Origin: Termitomyces sp. T153
Lineage: Eukaryota > Basidiomycota > Agaricomycetes > Agaricales > Lyophyllaceae
Reading direction: 5' to 3'
Assembly (NCBI GenBank): GCA_018296165.2
Contig: JACKQL020000025.1
Location: 248,001-312,000, forward strand
DNA length: 64,000 bases
Part shown: piece by piece, positions 21,697 to 34,600 of the stretch
Layout: each line of letters opens with the position of its first letter
Position numbering within the stretch: the stretch's first letter is position 1
The notes under the pieces: generated by a model
What the model saw: the letters and a program-made list of their open reading frames with translations, nothing else
Databases searched by the model: none
Told to the model about the DNA's origin: nothing
Program-made: the position numbers and the translations under genes

Positions 21697-23492
21697 TTAT
21701 GAGGGATCACCATCTTTTGAACCCTAAATTGGATTAACGGACTGCGGCCAAGACACTGGTTGATAAGATTAGCTTACATAGTTAATGTAGTCAGGGCTCT
21801 CGCATGCTTTGTACTCCTTCAGCAATTCATTGCATGTCGCTCTAACCATTCAAATTGAGTGATGATGACAATTGAAAAGTGCTCGGCCTACTTAGCATCA
21901 TCGAACTCTTCTAGCCCATTTTCGAACATTTTTTCCTTCTTGTATTGCTCGAGGAAGGCATTTCGTTTCCGTAGCCGGTCGAATTGATCAAGCATACGTT
22001 TGAATAATGAGGCAATACTCGTATGATTTGCAAGCATTAGACCACTGACACGATGATTCGTCGTGATGTATGGAGATTTTCGCGTCAACGCAACTTGAAT
22101 AGACGCCGGTCCCCATGAAATGAAGTTCGCTAGTTGACGTTCACGGATTCGCAGAAGTGATTGGTGTACCTGTTAATAATTTGTAAAATCTATGAACCAT
22201 GTCTTGATGAACCTCACATCTGTTGGGTCGACATCACCTTGGATGATATTGAGTATTGATATGTAACAGGCTGTCTTGCTTGGTGTTGTAGAAACCATGC
22301 GGTTCTTGGGCTGCAATAGACGCCGCATGACATCAAGCACTGTTGTTCTTCGAATTGGTTTTGCCTGATCATCGAGATTAGAGTCAGCGAACATTGAAGG
22401 GCTCTTTGAAAGGATAAGACCTTGTCTATCTGGTCGCTTGTAAATGGGGTATACGAAGTCATAAGGAAATGACAGCGAGGAGTGGGGATGAGCGATGCGA
22501 TGATACCGACTAAGTCGTTGTTCATATATCCAGGGTATCGAAGCGTCTGTGTACTGGCAGCCATGACAGTTGCAACCTGAATATCCATTTAAAGCATCGA
22601 GGTCAAAGATAAAGAAAAATGCACTTAACATACCAATTGATTTGTCTGATCAAACGAAGGGGTCTGTTGGTGTAACCGATCTGCTGATATCCGTGCGAGA
22701 GCGCTATTGTCCAACACTACGACTGAGTCTGCATGATTTACCAGGCGCTTCAGAGTAAGTAAAGAATTGTATGGCTGTACAACAACGTCGCCTTCTTGCG
22801 AGTTCGGAAAAACGCTGTATGTTTGGATTAGCTTCTTAGGAAACTTGTCATTCAGTCGTTCCAAGATGAAGGACCCAAGGCCAGATCCCGTGCCACCTGC
22901 TATTGAATGAGTGAGCATGAAGCCCTTTCAACCGCAAGTCAATGAGTTCAACAGGTAGGATGTGAATGTTTTTGTAGAGAGTACCTCTAAGGAATCGCTT
23001 CCTTCTGCTTCCCGGTCAATCATCTCCATGACTTCTTCATAGATTTTTTCCCCAGAAGCATATCCTTGTGCCCAGTTATTACCAGCGCCTCCTCCATCTT
23101 TTGAGACAAATATGTTCTCTGGATTGTAAAGTCCTGCGTAAGGAGATGTAAGAATGTTATTGATGACCTATATGTCCGTTAGCTCAGCCGGTCGGCGTAA
23201 GTCATAACGCGTCAAACTAACTCTGGGTTCTAAATCAACGAGTATAGCGCGAGGGATGTAATGTTCATCATCTGCCTGGTAGAAAAACACGTCTTTTCTA
23301 TCGCCTCCTTCTGTGGCCCACTCCTCAAGTATCCCTTGCTTGTTTATCCCATGCTCGGCGCATAAACGTTGCCAGTAAACGGAACCCACTTTCCCGTTAT
23401 AAATTGAGAAGATCAATAATGCGTAATTGGAGAATAGGCGCACTTTGATTTCCACATTGGCCCAGCTGAACTGTAACAATTTCTCGAGGCAT
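21697..23492 (-). CDS. TUBG: Gamma-tubulin
   Basis: Microtubule-nucleating tubulin of spindle pole bodies. It starts [16 protein letters not shown]. It then has [25 protein letters not shown], the tubulin signature [48 protein letters not shown] and, near the end, [20 protein letters not shown]. The C-terminus is [19 protein letters not shown]. Two ends are possible: reading through GTAAGC gives VS and a stop at 21769. Splicing at that strong donor to CAATTTAG gives GSKDGDPS and a stop at 21697. I prefer the second because other gamma-tubulins continue past PDYIS with a similar short tail. About ten short introns. Confidence 0.93.
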
Positions 23493-23724
23493 GGGAGCTT
23501 TGATCAAGATGTGTGGTCACGCTTTTTGTCACACCGCGTTTTGATGCTTCTCAGCCTTTCGTTCGAAGCGCCTGAAGCTTGAAGCTTGTAGGGTACTTCA
23601 GTCCTCAATGTTCAGTAGTCACTGTACTGTCGCTTTAGGTCGAGAAACAAAGGATTTCTTGAAGCTACCGATACAATATAATTATTTATAGAAGACTCGG
23701 ATCTTCTGGCATTGTCTGGCTGAA

Positions 23725-26061
23725 TTACAAGACGTACACGAGAGTAAAAAAGAGCAACAGAGCGAACCTGAGCACCAAGCTGAAAGAGATTGACATGGTT
23801 TGGATGCTAGAAGAAAATTGTAGGCCATTTGTAGAAGAGGTCTTTGTGGCTCCACAGATCCCAGAGCCTTTCAATAGTGAGGCCGGAACGAGGACAACGG
23901 GGACGCCACCTTTAGTGTACTCTACATCGATTTTTCCACCAGCTCCAATGGCCCATTGCTGGCAGGTGAGAATACTTCTAAAGTCTCAACTGAAGAATGA
24001 GAAGAGGGATACCTCGAAAACTTACTTGATAGTAGGTGTGCTTGCTGCGTAAGAAGTGGGTACAACAATATGAGTGCCGTTTTGAGGCTAACAACTTCAA
24101 TCAGTAGTGAGGAGATACGAAGACGTAAGTAATGTAACGTACTGGGGACCCAATGTTTGTGACTACAGAGATGATATCACCTTTCTTCACGGCCAAACCA
24201 TATGGGCTTATGGTCAGTATTTCAGTCTGCTGTGACGTCCAGTTTGTTGTGTTCACAAAAAAATTTCGAAGCTAGGTTCCAAATTTGTAGTCAATGTGCT
24301 TAATAAACGTGAATATGCATTGACCTTGTTCAAGGCAGAAATAAGCTCGTAAGCTGGGGTCTTTTCGTAGTTGGAAGTCCACAAAGGTTCGCGATTATAC
24401 TAAGATCATCTCGTCAGACACCGGCAGGTAGAACAATGTTGGCATATGAAGGCCTCACAGGGTCACTATCTCCACTGAAACCTTGCTCTTGTCCGTAGTA
24501 CACGATAGGTATACCATCCATCAGAAATGTAAGGACCATAGCATTACTGACATACTTAATTATAGCGTATTGGCAAAATTGTCTCAGACTTACTAAAGAC
24601 TCTGGGGATCAACTGATTGATTGTGCCACCGAGGTAAATCTTGATTTTCCAGGAAATTGCCCAGGAGTCCAGTGTCCTAACTTTCAAGTGAGATGGTGTA
24701 CAATGCAAGTATATTAATGCGTACAGCAAACTTCTGCTTCGATTCCTCGATGATCTGGACCAATGTCGTTATATTATTTGGACCAGGTATTGTAAATGCT
24801 TCGACCAAGCCAGAGTAAAACGGATAATTTAGAACTGAATCGAGCGACTGAGGACCTTGATAATGCGCAACCGGCCTAAAGAAGTCATGTCGCTGGCATA
24901 AAAAAATGGAAAGCTACTGCTTACTCTATGCTATTATCACCGAAAACTTCCCCCATACAGAAAACACCTGCCTTGGCACAAAACGTTGGCCAAAAGTCCA
25001 TCTGAACGTGTCTGTAGTTTTTCTTCAGGAAAATTCTTCACATCTATGTGATGTCAAACAAACTTAGCAGCTAAATAGGTCGTTCGATGAGTGAGGCAAC
25101 AGCCCTTGATAATCGAGTCCATGTCCTTACCGTCAATTCGGAGGCCGTCAATACTGTACTCCTGGACCAAGTTCTGTATCCACTCTCCATAATGCTTAAT
25201 GACGGCAGCGTTACGCGTGTCGAGATCTGGTAGGGCTACCTTTTGATCACCTAACCAACAGTTTTCCTCGCTTGTGGTGTTCCCCCAATCAACAGGACAG
25301 TATGGATGGTAGTACGACTTGATTATTCATGAGCCCATTGATGGCGTCGAAAGAGTGATTGGTATTTACCTTGTCACTGAAAAAATATGAAGAGTAATCC
25401 GGCGTGGTCGACGTAGCCATGACATTGTTGACCACAATGTCGATCATAAGATACCTATTCTTTTGTCAAATACAGTCTTCAAGACAACAGGTCGCACACA
25501 CATGTTACGTCGATGGAGTTCTGCAGACAAGGATTTGAGGTCATCAGAAGTGCCGAACTGGTTATTAGTTTTGGAGACGTCTGCAATCCAATAACCGTGA
25601 TATGGGTCGCCATAGGCCGTCCGGGGACCCTCATAATTTTGATTGACTGGACTGATCCAAACTATGGTTCAAAGAAGTGTTCTATAAAGGGCTTCAGAAA
25701 GGAAGATATCAAGCACACCTGCAGTAAATCCTGCGTTCTGGATGTAGTCCAAGTTGTTGCGAATGCTATACCTGGTCATTCAGAAATCAAGTGTATAGAG
25801 GAATAGAACTAACGAGTTCCAAGTTCCACCGCACCAGGTCTGTGCTCCAGGATCGCAGGTGTCGGTAGCTGCACCCTCTGGAAGAGCATAACGATCAGTT
25901 ATTAACCTATCAAAAGTTTTTCATACTACACCTCAGCGGGTATCGAATCAGACCGAATCCGGAACGTACTGGTATATTGAACGACCTCTCCATTGTTCCG
26001 CTGTAGCAGCCGAAACGATAGAAGATGAGTGGATGAGAAACACAGTCAACAAAAACATCAT
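23725..26061 (-). CDS. GPI-anchored GH13 alpha-amylase homologue (possible alpha-glucanotransferase)
   Basis: Secreted glycoside hydrolase family 13 enzyme. The N-terminal signal peptide ([17 protein letters not shown]) is followed by the amylase barrel with [19 protein letters not shown] and [10 protein letters not shown]. Region I is DIVVNNVMA, region II DGLRIDAAKH (nucleophile Asp, formed through a 7-nt exon at 25064-25070), region III GEVFGD (acid Glu) and region IV FLENQD (Asp present). The usual histidines of regions I and IV are replaced by Asn and Gln. Downstream are YNREPLW and a domain with [15 protein letters not shown]. The C-terminus is small and polar, then hydrophobic ([19 protein letters not shown]), a GPI-attachment signal. 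Known GPI-anchored fungal relatives act on cell-wall alpha-glucan. Many introns. Confidence 0.88.
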
Positions 26062-26608
26062 CGGTAAAGAGAGAAAAAAAAAGGTAATCTCGAAGTCAGC
26101 AATGAGTGTAGATACCCACGAAAGTTCTATCAAGACAGGAGAGAAGCCCAAGTGAAAATGAAATCAAGAAGCTTCAGTAGTGCGACGTAGCATTCCGTGA
26201 ACCGAGATAAATCGGAACAGGGTGCCGTCATCGAAAAATTCAAGTTGGATATCATTATAGTTCACTGTAGTCGAGGGCAACAGATGAGTTATTTGAATTT
26301 GGATATTCGCGATGAGATTGATTTTTTGCCTCAGGCCTTGGGTCGGAGGTGTCTAGCGACCTCCAAGCCGTGGTCGAAGGAAGGTCAACAGAGTAAAATG
26401 TTACATAGTACGTGCCAGTGCCACCAACATGCCACAAGTCACATCATTGAAGAGACTCAAGGAGTCATTACCGATGACCGGATCAGTGGAAACCGTGTCC
26501 AGACTCGTGACCCAGCCCTATTTAAATAAGGAAGTATTTTAAAGCTTGCCAATACTAAGGTAGGTTACGAGTAAGCGCCCATACTTACCGGTAGCTGGTA
26601 CAAGTCTA
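26062..26608. promoter_or_regulatory. Shared upstream region of amylase homologue (-) and sugar transporter (+)
   Basis: The 547 bp between two divergent starts must contain both promoters. A plus-strand open frame at 26197-26529 lacks any recognisable motif and is judged spurious. Confidence 0.5.
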
Positions 26609-28478
26609 ATGTCGAATCCGACCGTTTTTTCTAATGCCCGATCATTTACAACGCACGGTTGGCTTATCTGTGTCTGGATCCTCATAACACCTTTTCAGGT
26701 CGGTATCATCTTACCATTTATCTTGATTTGTCTCTACTCAGTTAATCCCTAGTATGGCTACCACATCTCAGCACTTAATCAGATACAAGCTGTCTTGACT
26801 TGTAGAAGTGAAGCTAATTCTACTCTTATGCTCTCCATGCTTCCAGCTTGTATACCCATGTCCGAGCTTACCTTCTCTGTCATCACTGCGATCTTCACAA
26901 TCGGAGGTCTGGCGGGAAGTTTGCTTGCGAATCTTGTCATGGACCGCTGGGGCCGAAAAGGCGCCACTACAATCAGCGCTCTTTTAACTTCTGTGGGTAC
27001 AGGCCTCATGGGTATTAGTACCTCAGTTGGTGTCTTAGGCTTTGGAAGGTATGCCGGAACTTCGAATAGGGTAGCTTTATAAGTGCTAATACGCCCATAG
27101 ATTTGTGATTGGTCTTGGTTCTGGCGTTGGTATCTGCCTTGCCCCTGTATTTTTGTCTGAAATTGCGCCTTCCTCAATCAGTGGAAACGTCGGAATTCTT
27201 ACGCAGCTTGGAATCGTATTGGGCATCATGCTTACACAGGTGATGGGGCTACAGTTTGCAACACCTACTGAGTGGCGTGCCGTTCTGTTTCTCTCGTTCG
27301 CACTATCTGCAGTTCAAGCGCTTCTCGGTTCTATCGCCTCGGAGTCACCGGTCTGGCTCGGGAATAATGGACAACATGATAAGAAGAAGGAGGTGCACAA
27401 TAAGCTTTGGCTTGCTGAGACAAGTTCGACAAGCAGGTGTCCATGTCTGTTTATGCTCGTAACGGTTTGCTTATTTCTGACCATAGGTACAAGCTCCGAT
27501 TGTAACCCCTTACTTGACGAACTTGAAGCACGACGGGAAGATGCACAGATTGTAGCAATTACAGTGCCTAAACTCTTCCTGGCTCGTGAGCTCAGAAAAC
27601 CTCTCGTGATTGTTTGCTTGGCAATGGCTTCACAGCAGTTTTCTGGTAAGTTTGTGAGGTTTGTATGAATAACGATCTTCATTTTTGCATGAAACCAGGA
27701 ATCAATGCAGGTCTGTTGATTTTCTAAGTATATACCGGCATAGCTTACATGTGCGGTAGTACTCTATTATAGTAACGCTATATTGTCGAAAGCTCTTCCA
27801 GACCTCGGGCCGTATGTCTCGCTTGGAATTACTGTTGTCAATGTCCTCATGACGTTCCCTCCGATCGTGCTAATTGAAGTCACTCCACCTTCATGCCTCC
27901 TCCTGCTCCACGTCACTGACTTAAAACAACTTTGTAGCGCGTTGGTAGACGGCGTCTTCTCGCCGTCTCCTCTATGGGTGCTCTGATATCACTTTCAGCC
28001 GTTGGTTTTGGCCTTGATACTGGCCGAGTGACTCTCTCCAGCTTTGCAATCTTGACCTTCGTAATGTTCACCTTATTTCTCTAGTAACGTGAGGACATCA
28101 CTATAGCCATTGCAGGTCGTTTGCTGTCGGTTTGGGGCCGATTCCATTTGTAATGATACCAGAGGTTTCGCCTCCCCATGTATGTCAGTTTCATTATCAT
28201 AAATTTTTCATTATAATTGGTAATTTACAGGCTGTCTCATCCTTGTCGGCGGTGGCGCTCTCACTGAACTGTAAATTCGATTCACCCTTGGAGTCATACA
28301 AGCTAAAATAGGGCACACAGGGATTATCAACTTTGCGGTTGGACTTGTATTCCTACCGCTGCGGAGGATATTGTCTGGCGGGGATGTATCAAAGGAGGGA
28401 AGGGTATTCTATGTGTTTGGAGCGGTGCTGTTTGTGTTGATATTCATATTGTCTCGAATGTACAAAGGTCGGAGTTGA
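26609..28478 (+). CDS. MFS sugar transporter (Vps73/Ybr241c-like)
   Basis: Major-facilitator sugar porter with about twelve membrane segments. Visible signatures are DRWGRKG after TM2, the loop SPVWLG, QQFSGINAVLYYSNAI (TM7 signature), RVGRRRLL, and FAVGLGPIPFVMIPE (TM10). The C-terminal repeat is FAVGLVFLPLRR. The yeast relatives sit in the vacuolar membrane; location here is inferred. Introns include GTCGGT..CCTAG after HGWLICVWILITPFQ, two flanking a 12-nt exon at 27699-27710 that encodes GINA, and one removing a stop after LALSLN. A 63-nt stretch near 27422-27487 could be an in-frame intron or be retained as coding. The gene is divergent from the amylase homologue and ends 176 bp before NOT1. 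Confidence 0.88.
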
Positions 28479-28654
28479 ATATAATTGAGTCTCCGATTGA
28501 ATGTCGGGACGAACTCGTGACTTGGAAGACGTTGGCCGTGTTGGAGGCTTGTGCTCTCTCTTCTTCCCTTCTTTCCCCTCAAAAAGTATTCAAAACGGCG
28601 ACAGGACCTGGAAGCGTTGCCCGGCGCTCGGTGACTCCGTCCAGGTTGTCCCAT

Positions 28655-31600
28655 ATGGACAACCCAACGTCCACGAACATCCACACCATTGTGAAAGCGC
28701 AGATAGTATTCCTTCTTTCGACGCTTACAGAGGACAACTTCGAAAGGAACCAAGTTGAAATTCGTTCCGTATGTTCTCGTCTTTTCTTTCTGTCTTTTTT
28801 TCTCTCGTTTTGAGCCCTTCTCGCGCAGCTCTCCGAGCAACATGGAATAGACACCTACCTGCACTTCATCCGTCGTCTCATCCTAGCATCATCAGCACCG
28901 TCCGCTTCCACGTCCTTGACTTTCCGGCTTCTGGTCCAAGAAACTCAACGTCTCGCTCGTGACCCGTTTCTCGCAGACCGCTTTCGTGATGGTATTGACA
29001 AGGGAGAAGGGGATATTTTCAGGCAGTTCGATCTGGCGCGATTTGTGGATCGCATCAACCTCCGCCCCCTTGAAAGGCTTGTGCTTGCATCATCCATCAT
29101 TTCTTCTTCAACACGCAAAGAATTGGCCAATCAAGCCTCGAACATGATTCACAACGAATTCGAGAATGCTGTCGTAGCCCTCTGTCACAACCCTTCTTTT
29201 GACCACGCCGATTTGTCTCCAAACCAAATTGTAAAACTTATGTCCAACCTTCTCTCCGACACCCCCACCGAATCTCCGGTCCTCGATACCTCTCAAGTGA
29301 AAACACTCATTATTGCGGTTCAGACCAAGTATGGAAAGGATACCATAGCACCTATTCTCCATCGCATTCTTCCCAATCTAAGGTAGGTGCCACCCTAGCC
29401 ATCTATATCATCGTTGACAATACTCTGTACAGCCTCTTACCAAACACATCTCTTGTCGACCTCCTACTACAACTCGGACCCGACATAACCAGCGATACGG
29501 ACGTCATCAGATCATTACTTGCGCGCTATGGCATTACTGACGCGAATCCCCCGCGTGACATTCAGGTGGTGGACACAATGACTGTTCTCAGTCGGCAGGC
29601 TGCGGAGGGTAAGACCTTGTGTGATGTAGGTGCTTTGGTCCGTGCTTTTAGCAGCTTCGTAAGCATTAGTGCCTCTTCCTGAGTTATTCTTCTTATATTT
29701 TATCATCCAGGATGTGAACTTGAACTGGCCGAGTGTCATCAAGTCCTTTGACAAACCGGATCGCCTTGGTGTTGACACAGCAACCTTGAAGTTGTTGATT
29801 GCCATTCTTCTCAATTCACCTCGTGAGGCTGAACCTCATGCTGTTACAGGCTTTTGGGAAGTCTGGCACAATCCTCTCTACCAGCTTCGATTGCTCGATG
29901 CACTGCTGTCACTGCCTGCTGATACCTTTAACTTTGTTCACCTTCCAGGGCAGCGGATTGTGACAGTTGATGACGTCGCCATTGCGAGCCCTACTATCAA
30001 GTCATTGGCCGCTAATGTCCAAGGCCATACATGGAATTCATTAGAATTGTTCGAAGTTCTGGTTAGATTGGCGGACTCAGAGTCTATGGAGATCCGGGGT
30101 TGCGTTAGGGAGATGCTAGACAAGGCCATCAAAATCAGCGCTGAACTGGTCCATATGGGCCTGCTGCAAGTGCCTGTAAGTTAACACTGTTGATCATGAT
30201 TTGTCTTCTTATTGGTATATATCAGGAACCCTCTTGGAAGGAGATACGACTTGAATACTCACGAAAACTTCTCGCCATGTTCCTTGCTGGACATCCTAAC
30301 CACCAGCTTGTATTCATGAGGATATGGCAGATCCAGCCGTCTTATCTCACCAACGCTTTCCGCGACTTCTACGAAGAAAATCCTCTCAATATCACGCGGA
30401 TTCTGGATGTGGCACAGGATCTCAAAGTATGTGAATGCCCCTTACTTTACGATTGATCTCTTGAGGTGTCATCGACCACAGATACTCGAAGCACTCCTCG
30501 AAGTCCGTCCGTTTATATTTGCTCTTGACGTAGCTGCTCTGGCCTCTCGTCGAGAATATCTAAACCTCGATAAATGGCTAGCGGATAATGTAACAAACCA
30601 TGGCGGCGAATTTCTCCATTCCGTCATTCTTTTCTTGGAACAAAAAATGGAAAGCGAAAAGATGTCCAGAATATCTGATCCCGCGATCGAGAGTCGTACC
30701 ATGTCTCTCAGCCCTAATACAATCACTATCATTCTTCGCGTCCTTCGAAACAAGTCGGTACTATCTGCTCCTTCCTAGCTACCTGGACTGATTTTATGGT
30801 CTCTAGCTCTGCTTTGATGGATGAAGGTGATGTCGAATTCAGTCGCGAAATTCGCGACGCTTGCCTCCAGATACATCCTCGACTTATGAGCCTCTTACCT
30901 GCCAATGATGTTGAACCCGGCTTTACGGTCGTCAACTATCCTCCCGAGATCGAGGCCGAAGTCGATGGCATATATAAACAAATGTACGACGAGAACATTA
31001 CCATTGATGAAGTCATCGGAATGCTTCGACGTTACAAAGAATCTGTTAACACTCGAGATCATGAAATTTTCTCATGCATGCTCCACTTCCTCTTCGACGA
31101 ATACAAATTCTTCCAGTCGTACTATCCTGCGCGGGAGCTAGCTATGACTGGTTATCTTTTTGGCTCCCTCATACAAAATCAACTCCTTGAAAACATACCG
31201 TTTGGGATTGCTATCCGATACATTCTTGACGCCCTCAATTGTCCTTCAGAAACCAATCTCTTTAAGTTTGGTCTCCAAGCCCTGGGACAATTCGAAACGA
31301 GGCTTCTCGAGTGGCAACCCTTGTGTGCTGCTTTACTCAATATTCCTCAACTTGCCGAGATGCGCCCGGACTTGATATCCAATATTTCTAGAGCTCTATC
31401 CAATCCGAGCAACAATGGCAATCGAAGTGATGGTTTCATTTCCCTTCCAGGCCATACTTCTGAGTCGGCGGTATTTTCAGCTATCCAGCCTGATTCCATT
31501 GATGGAGATGTCGAGACTCCGAACGAGGAGCAGTCTGATCGTATACTTTTCATCGTCAATAACCTTGCTCCCAGCAACTTTGAAATCAAGGTATTGGAGA

Positions 31601-34600
31601 TGAGGAATCAGTTGGATGATATTTATGCTCGATGGTTCGCCAGTTATCTTGTTGACCAACGCATCAGTACGGAGCCTAACAACCATGGTCTCTACCTTCG
31701 GTTTTTGTATTCGCTCGACCGTCCGAAGTTGTTGGCGTTGGTGTTACAGGAGACCTTCATCAAGGCAGCTGCGATGCTCAATTCCGAGAGGGTCTTGCAA
31801 TCTGGCTCTGATCGAAACACGTTGAAGAATGTCGGTGCTTGGCTTGGTACCATCACATTGGCTCGTGATCGGCCTATACGGCACAAGAATCTTTCATTCA
31901 AGGATCTGCTTCTCGAAGGATATGAGAGCGGTCGTCTGATTGTGGCGATCCCTTTCGTTTGCAAGACCTTGGAACCATGCGTCAAATCCAAGGTTTTCAA
32001 ACCTCCGAACCCTTGGTTGATGGCCGTGATTAGTCTCTTAGCAGAATTGTATCACTTTGCAGAATTGAAGCTCAACCTCAAGTTCGAGATTGAAGTCTTG
32101 TGTAAAGCCCTTGACATCGATCTTGATACGGTCGAGGCGACTTCTGTTTTGCGGAACCGTCCTCTGACCGACTCTGGTTTACCATTGCCAGAGTACGTTC
32201 TGGATATCAACACCATACCCATGGGAGGAGATCAAGCGATTCAAGGAGAGTCCCAGCTGCTTCCTCTCGGCCCGGCCAGTCCTTCAGATTCTCAGCGCGC
32301 TGTAGGAGCTCATATTGAAGCAATTCTTTCTGCCCTTCAACTCCATGTCCTTATCAATCCTCAACTGGGCACGTTGAATTTAAATCATGCGTTCAAACGT
32401 GCGGTTCAGATGGCAGTGGATCGTGCTGTGCGAGAAGTAAGTTTGTCAACCTGTCGTCATGGCCGCATTCTGATAAGTTGTGCTTTGGTAGATTATTTTG
32501 CCCGTTGTCGAACGTTCGGTGACCATCGCAGGAATTTCGACGCGAGAACTGGTCTCAAAAGACTTTGTCACAGAAGCAAACGAGGAGAAGTTGCGACATG
32601 CTGGTCACTTAATGGCAAAGAAACTTGCGGGAAGTCTGGCACTAGTTACTTGCAAGGAGCCTTTGAAGAGTAACTTAGCAACTCATCTTCGTCAATTTTT
32701 GACCGATCATGGCTTTGCTGAGGTTTGTTCTGTCCTCCCTGAAGTGAGAAACTACAAATGACATGGTTGTTCCCAGGCAGTGCATGAACCCGTGGTGCAG
32801 ATGATTGTTGCTGACAACTTGGACATTGCGTGTTCTGCGATTGAGAAGGCTGCCATGGAACGGGCAGTCTCTGATGTTGATGAGGGTTTCGCTGCATCCT
32901 ACGACGCGAGGAGACGTCACCGTGAGGTCCGTCTGAACTCTATATTGCAATGTGAAGGGGCTGATCAGGATAAAAGCTTCGCAATGGTCAACCATTCTGG
33001 GATTCTTCAGCATCAACATCTACCTTCGGTGCTAGCCTTCCAGACCCATTGCGAATTCGGCCCAGCGGACTTCAGCCTCTTCAGGCTGGTGTCTACGAAG
33101 ACTTTGGTAATATACAGCTACTCGTCATATCACCGTTTTTCAACTTATGCTGGCTACAGATTTGAAACGAGGGATCACAAGTAGACCCAGTTCGACAATG
33201 TCGTTCGCGGCCCCGGGCCTGTATCCTTCATCTCCAGCACCTGAACTCTCTGGGTTCCATAGTCATGGCGAGGCGATGGAGCAGTTCAATGTACGTCATC
33301 TATCTTTAGTTTATCAAATGGACGAAGTTTTCACTCACATATTCGCAAGGTCTTGGCGAGAGACCTGGTGTCTATCCTGATCCAACTGCCTTTGCAACCT
33401 TATGAATCAGCTCTCCCTGCAAACCCTGACATCCGTCTGATTGTTGCCCGGATTCTGACACTTGCTAATGAGGCGGGTGATCGTCAGCGCACTCCTTTGA
33501 TGATATCTCAGAAGATAGTCCAACTCCTATATAAGACCTCCTCACAACTTGGTCGAGATGTCTATGTGACTCTCCTCGGCCGCCTGTGCAGTATGTTTGA
33601 CGATGTTGAAAGGGAGGCACTGACCTGGCTACTGTATGCCGAGGATGAGGTGGGTAACTCGATGACTCCTGACAACTTTTTTGACACACCCTGCAGCGAA
33701 AGTACAATGTCAATGTGACTGTGACCTTACTGCGAAGCGGTCTGATTGGAGTTGTTCCTCAGGATCAGCAACTGGCCAAAACGTTACTTGCTGATCCCCG
33801 CCCCAATTTGCTTAACTTTACAGTAAACTTAATTCGTGAATGTCTATCCAGCGATCCGCCTGTTGCTTCCCAAAACCAGTTCGCGTTCTCTATCGAGATG
33901 CTCAATCAGCTCGCTCAATCTGGAAGAGCTAATGACGAGTCAGTGTCTGATGTCATCTTGACACAACGCTTCTGACCCTTATCACACTAATTCCATAGGG
34001 TGAATCGGCTCTTGGAAGATCTGCGTGGTTCTCGACGAATCTCAAATTCCACTACACCCGAACCGTTGATGACCCTGGGCCGTCAAACCACAGTCAAGCC
34101 TGAGACTGATCAACTGCGAGAAAAGCTTTTCATCTGGTTCCAGCAATGGGTTGCCATTTACCAGCGGTCTCACAGCCCAGAGAAGAATTTTGTGCCTTTC
34201 ATTACCCAGTTAACGAAGCAAGGAATTCTGAAGATGGAGGACGTGTCGTCATTTTTCTTCAGGGTATGCGCTGAGTCAAGTGTCAATAGCTACATGAAAT
34301 GTGTCGCGACTGGTGACTATGATTACGCGTTCCAAGCCTTAGATGCTATGTCCAGGCTTATTGTCTACATCATCAAGTATCATGGGGATGCTTCTGGCGT
34401 CAATAATGACCAGGCCAAGGTCCACTACCTAACAAAAATACTCTCGATTTTTGTTCTCGTCTTGGCCAATTTACATGAAGAACAAGGGCCTGTCTTCCAA
34501 CAGAAGCCATTCTTTAGGTTCTTCTCGAGTCTTCTCAACGACCTGCATGGCATCGAAACACATCTTGGTCCTGTCTACTTCCAGCTATTGATCGCTATCA

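Noticed and set aside
23530..23600. Possible RNA hairpin near gcttgaagcttg
   Set aside because: Short imperfect repeat upstream of gamma-tubulin with no known RNA features.
25083..25110. DVKN as an altered region II in the amylase homologue
   Set aside because: It comes from a wrong splice acceptor; the 7-nt exon model gives the standard AAKH and the correct downstream frame.
26197..26529. 110-aa plus-strand frame between amylase and transporter
   Set aside because: No motif, and it lies in the shared promoter; likely chance.
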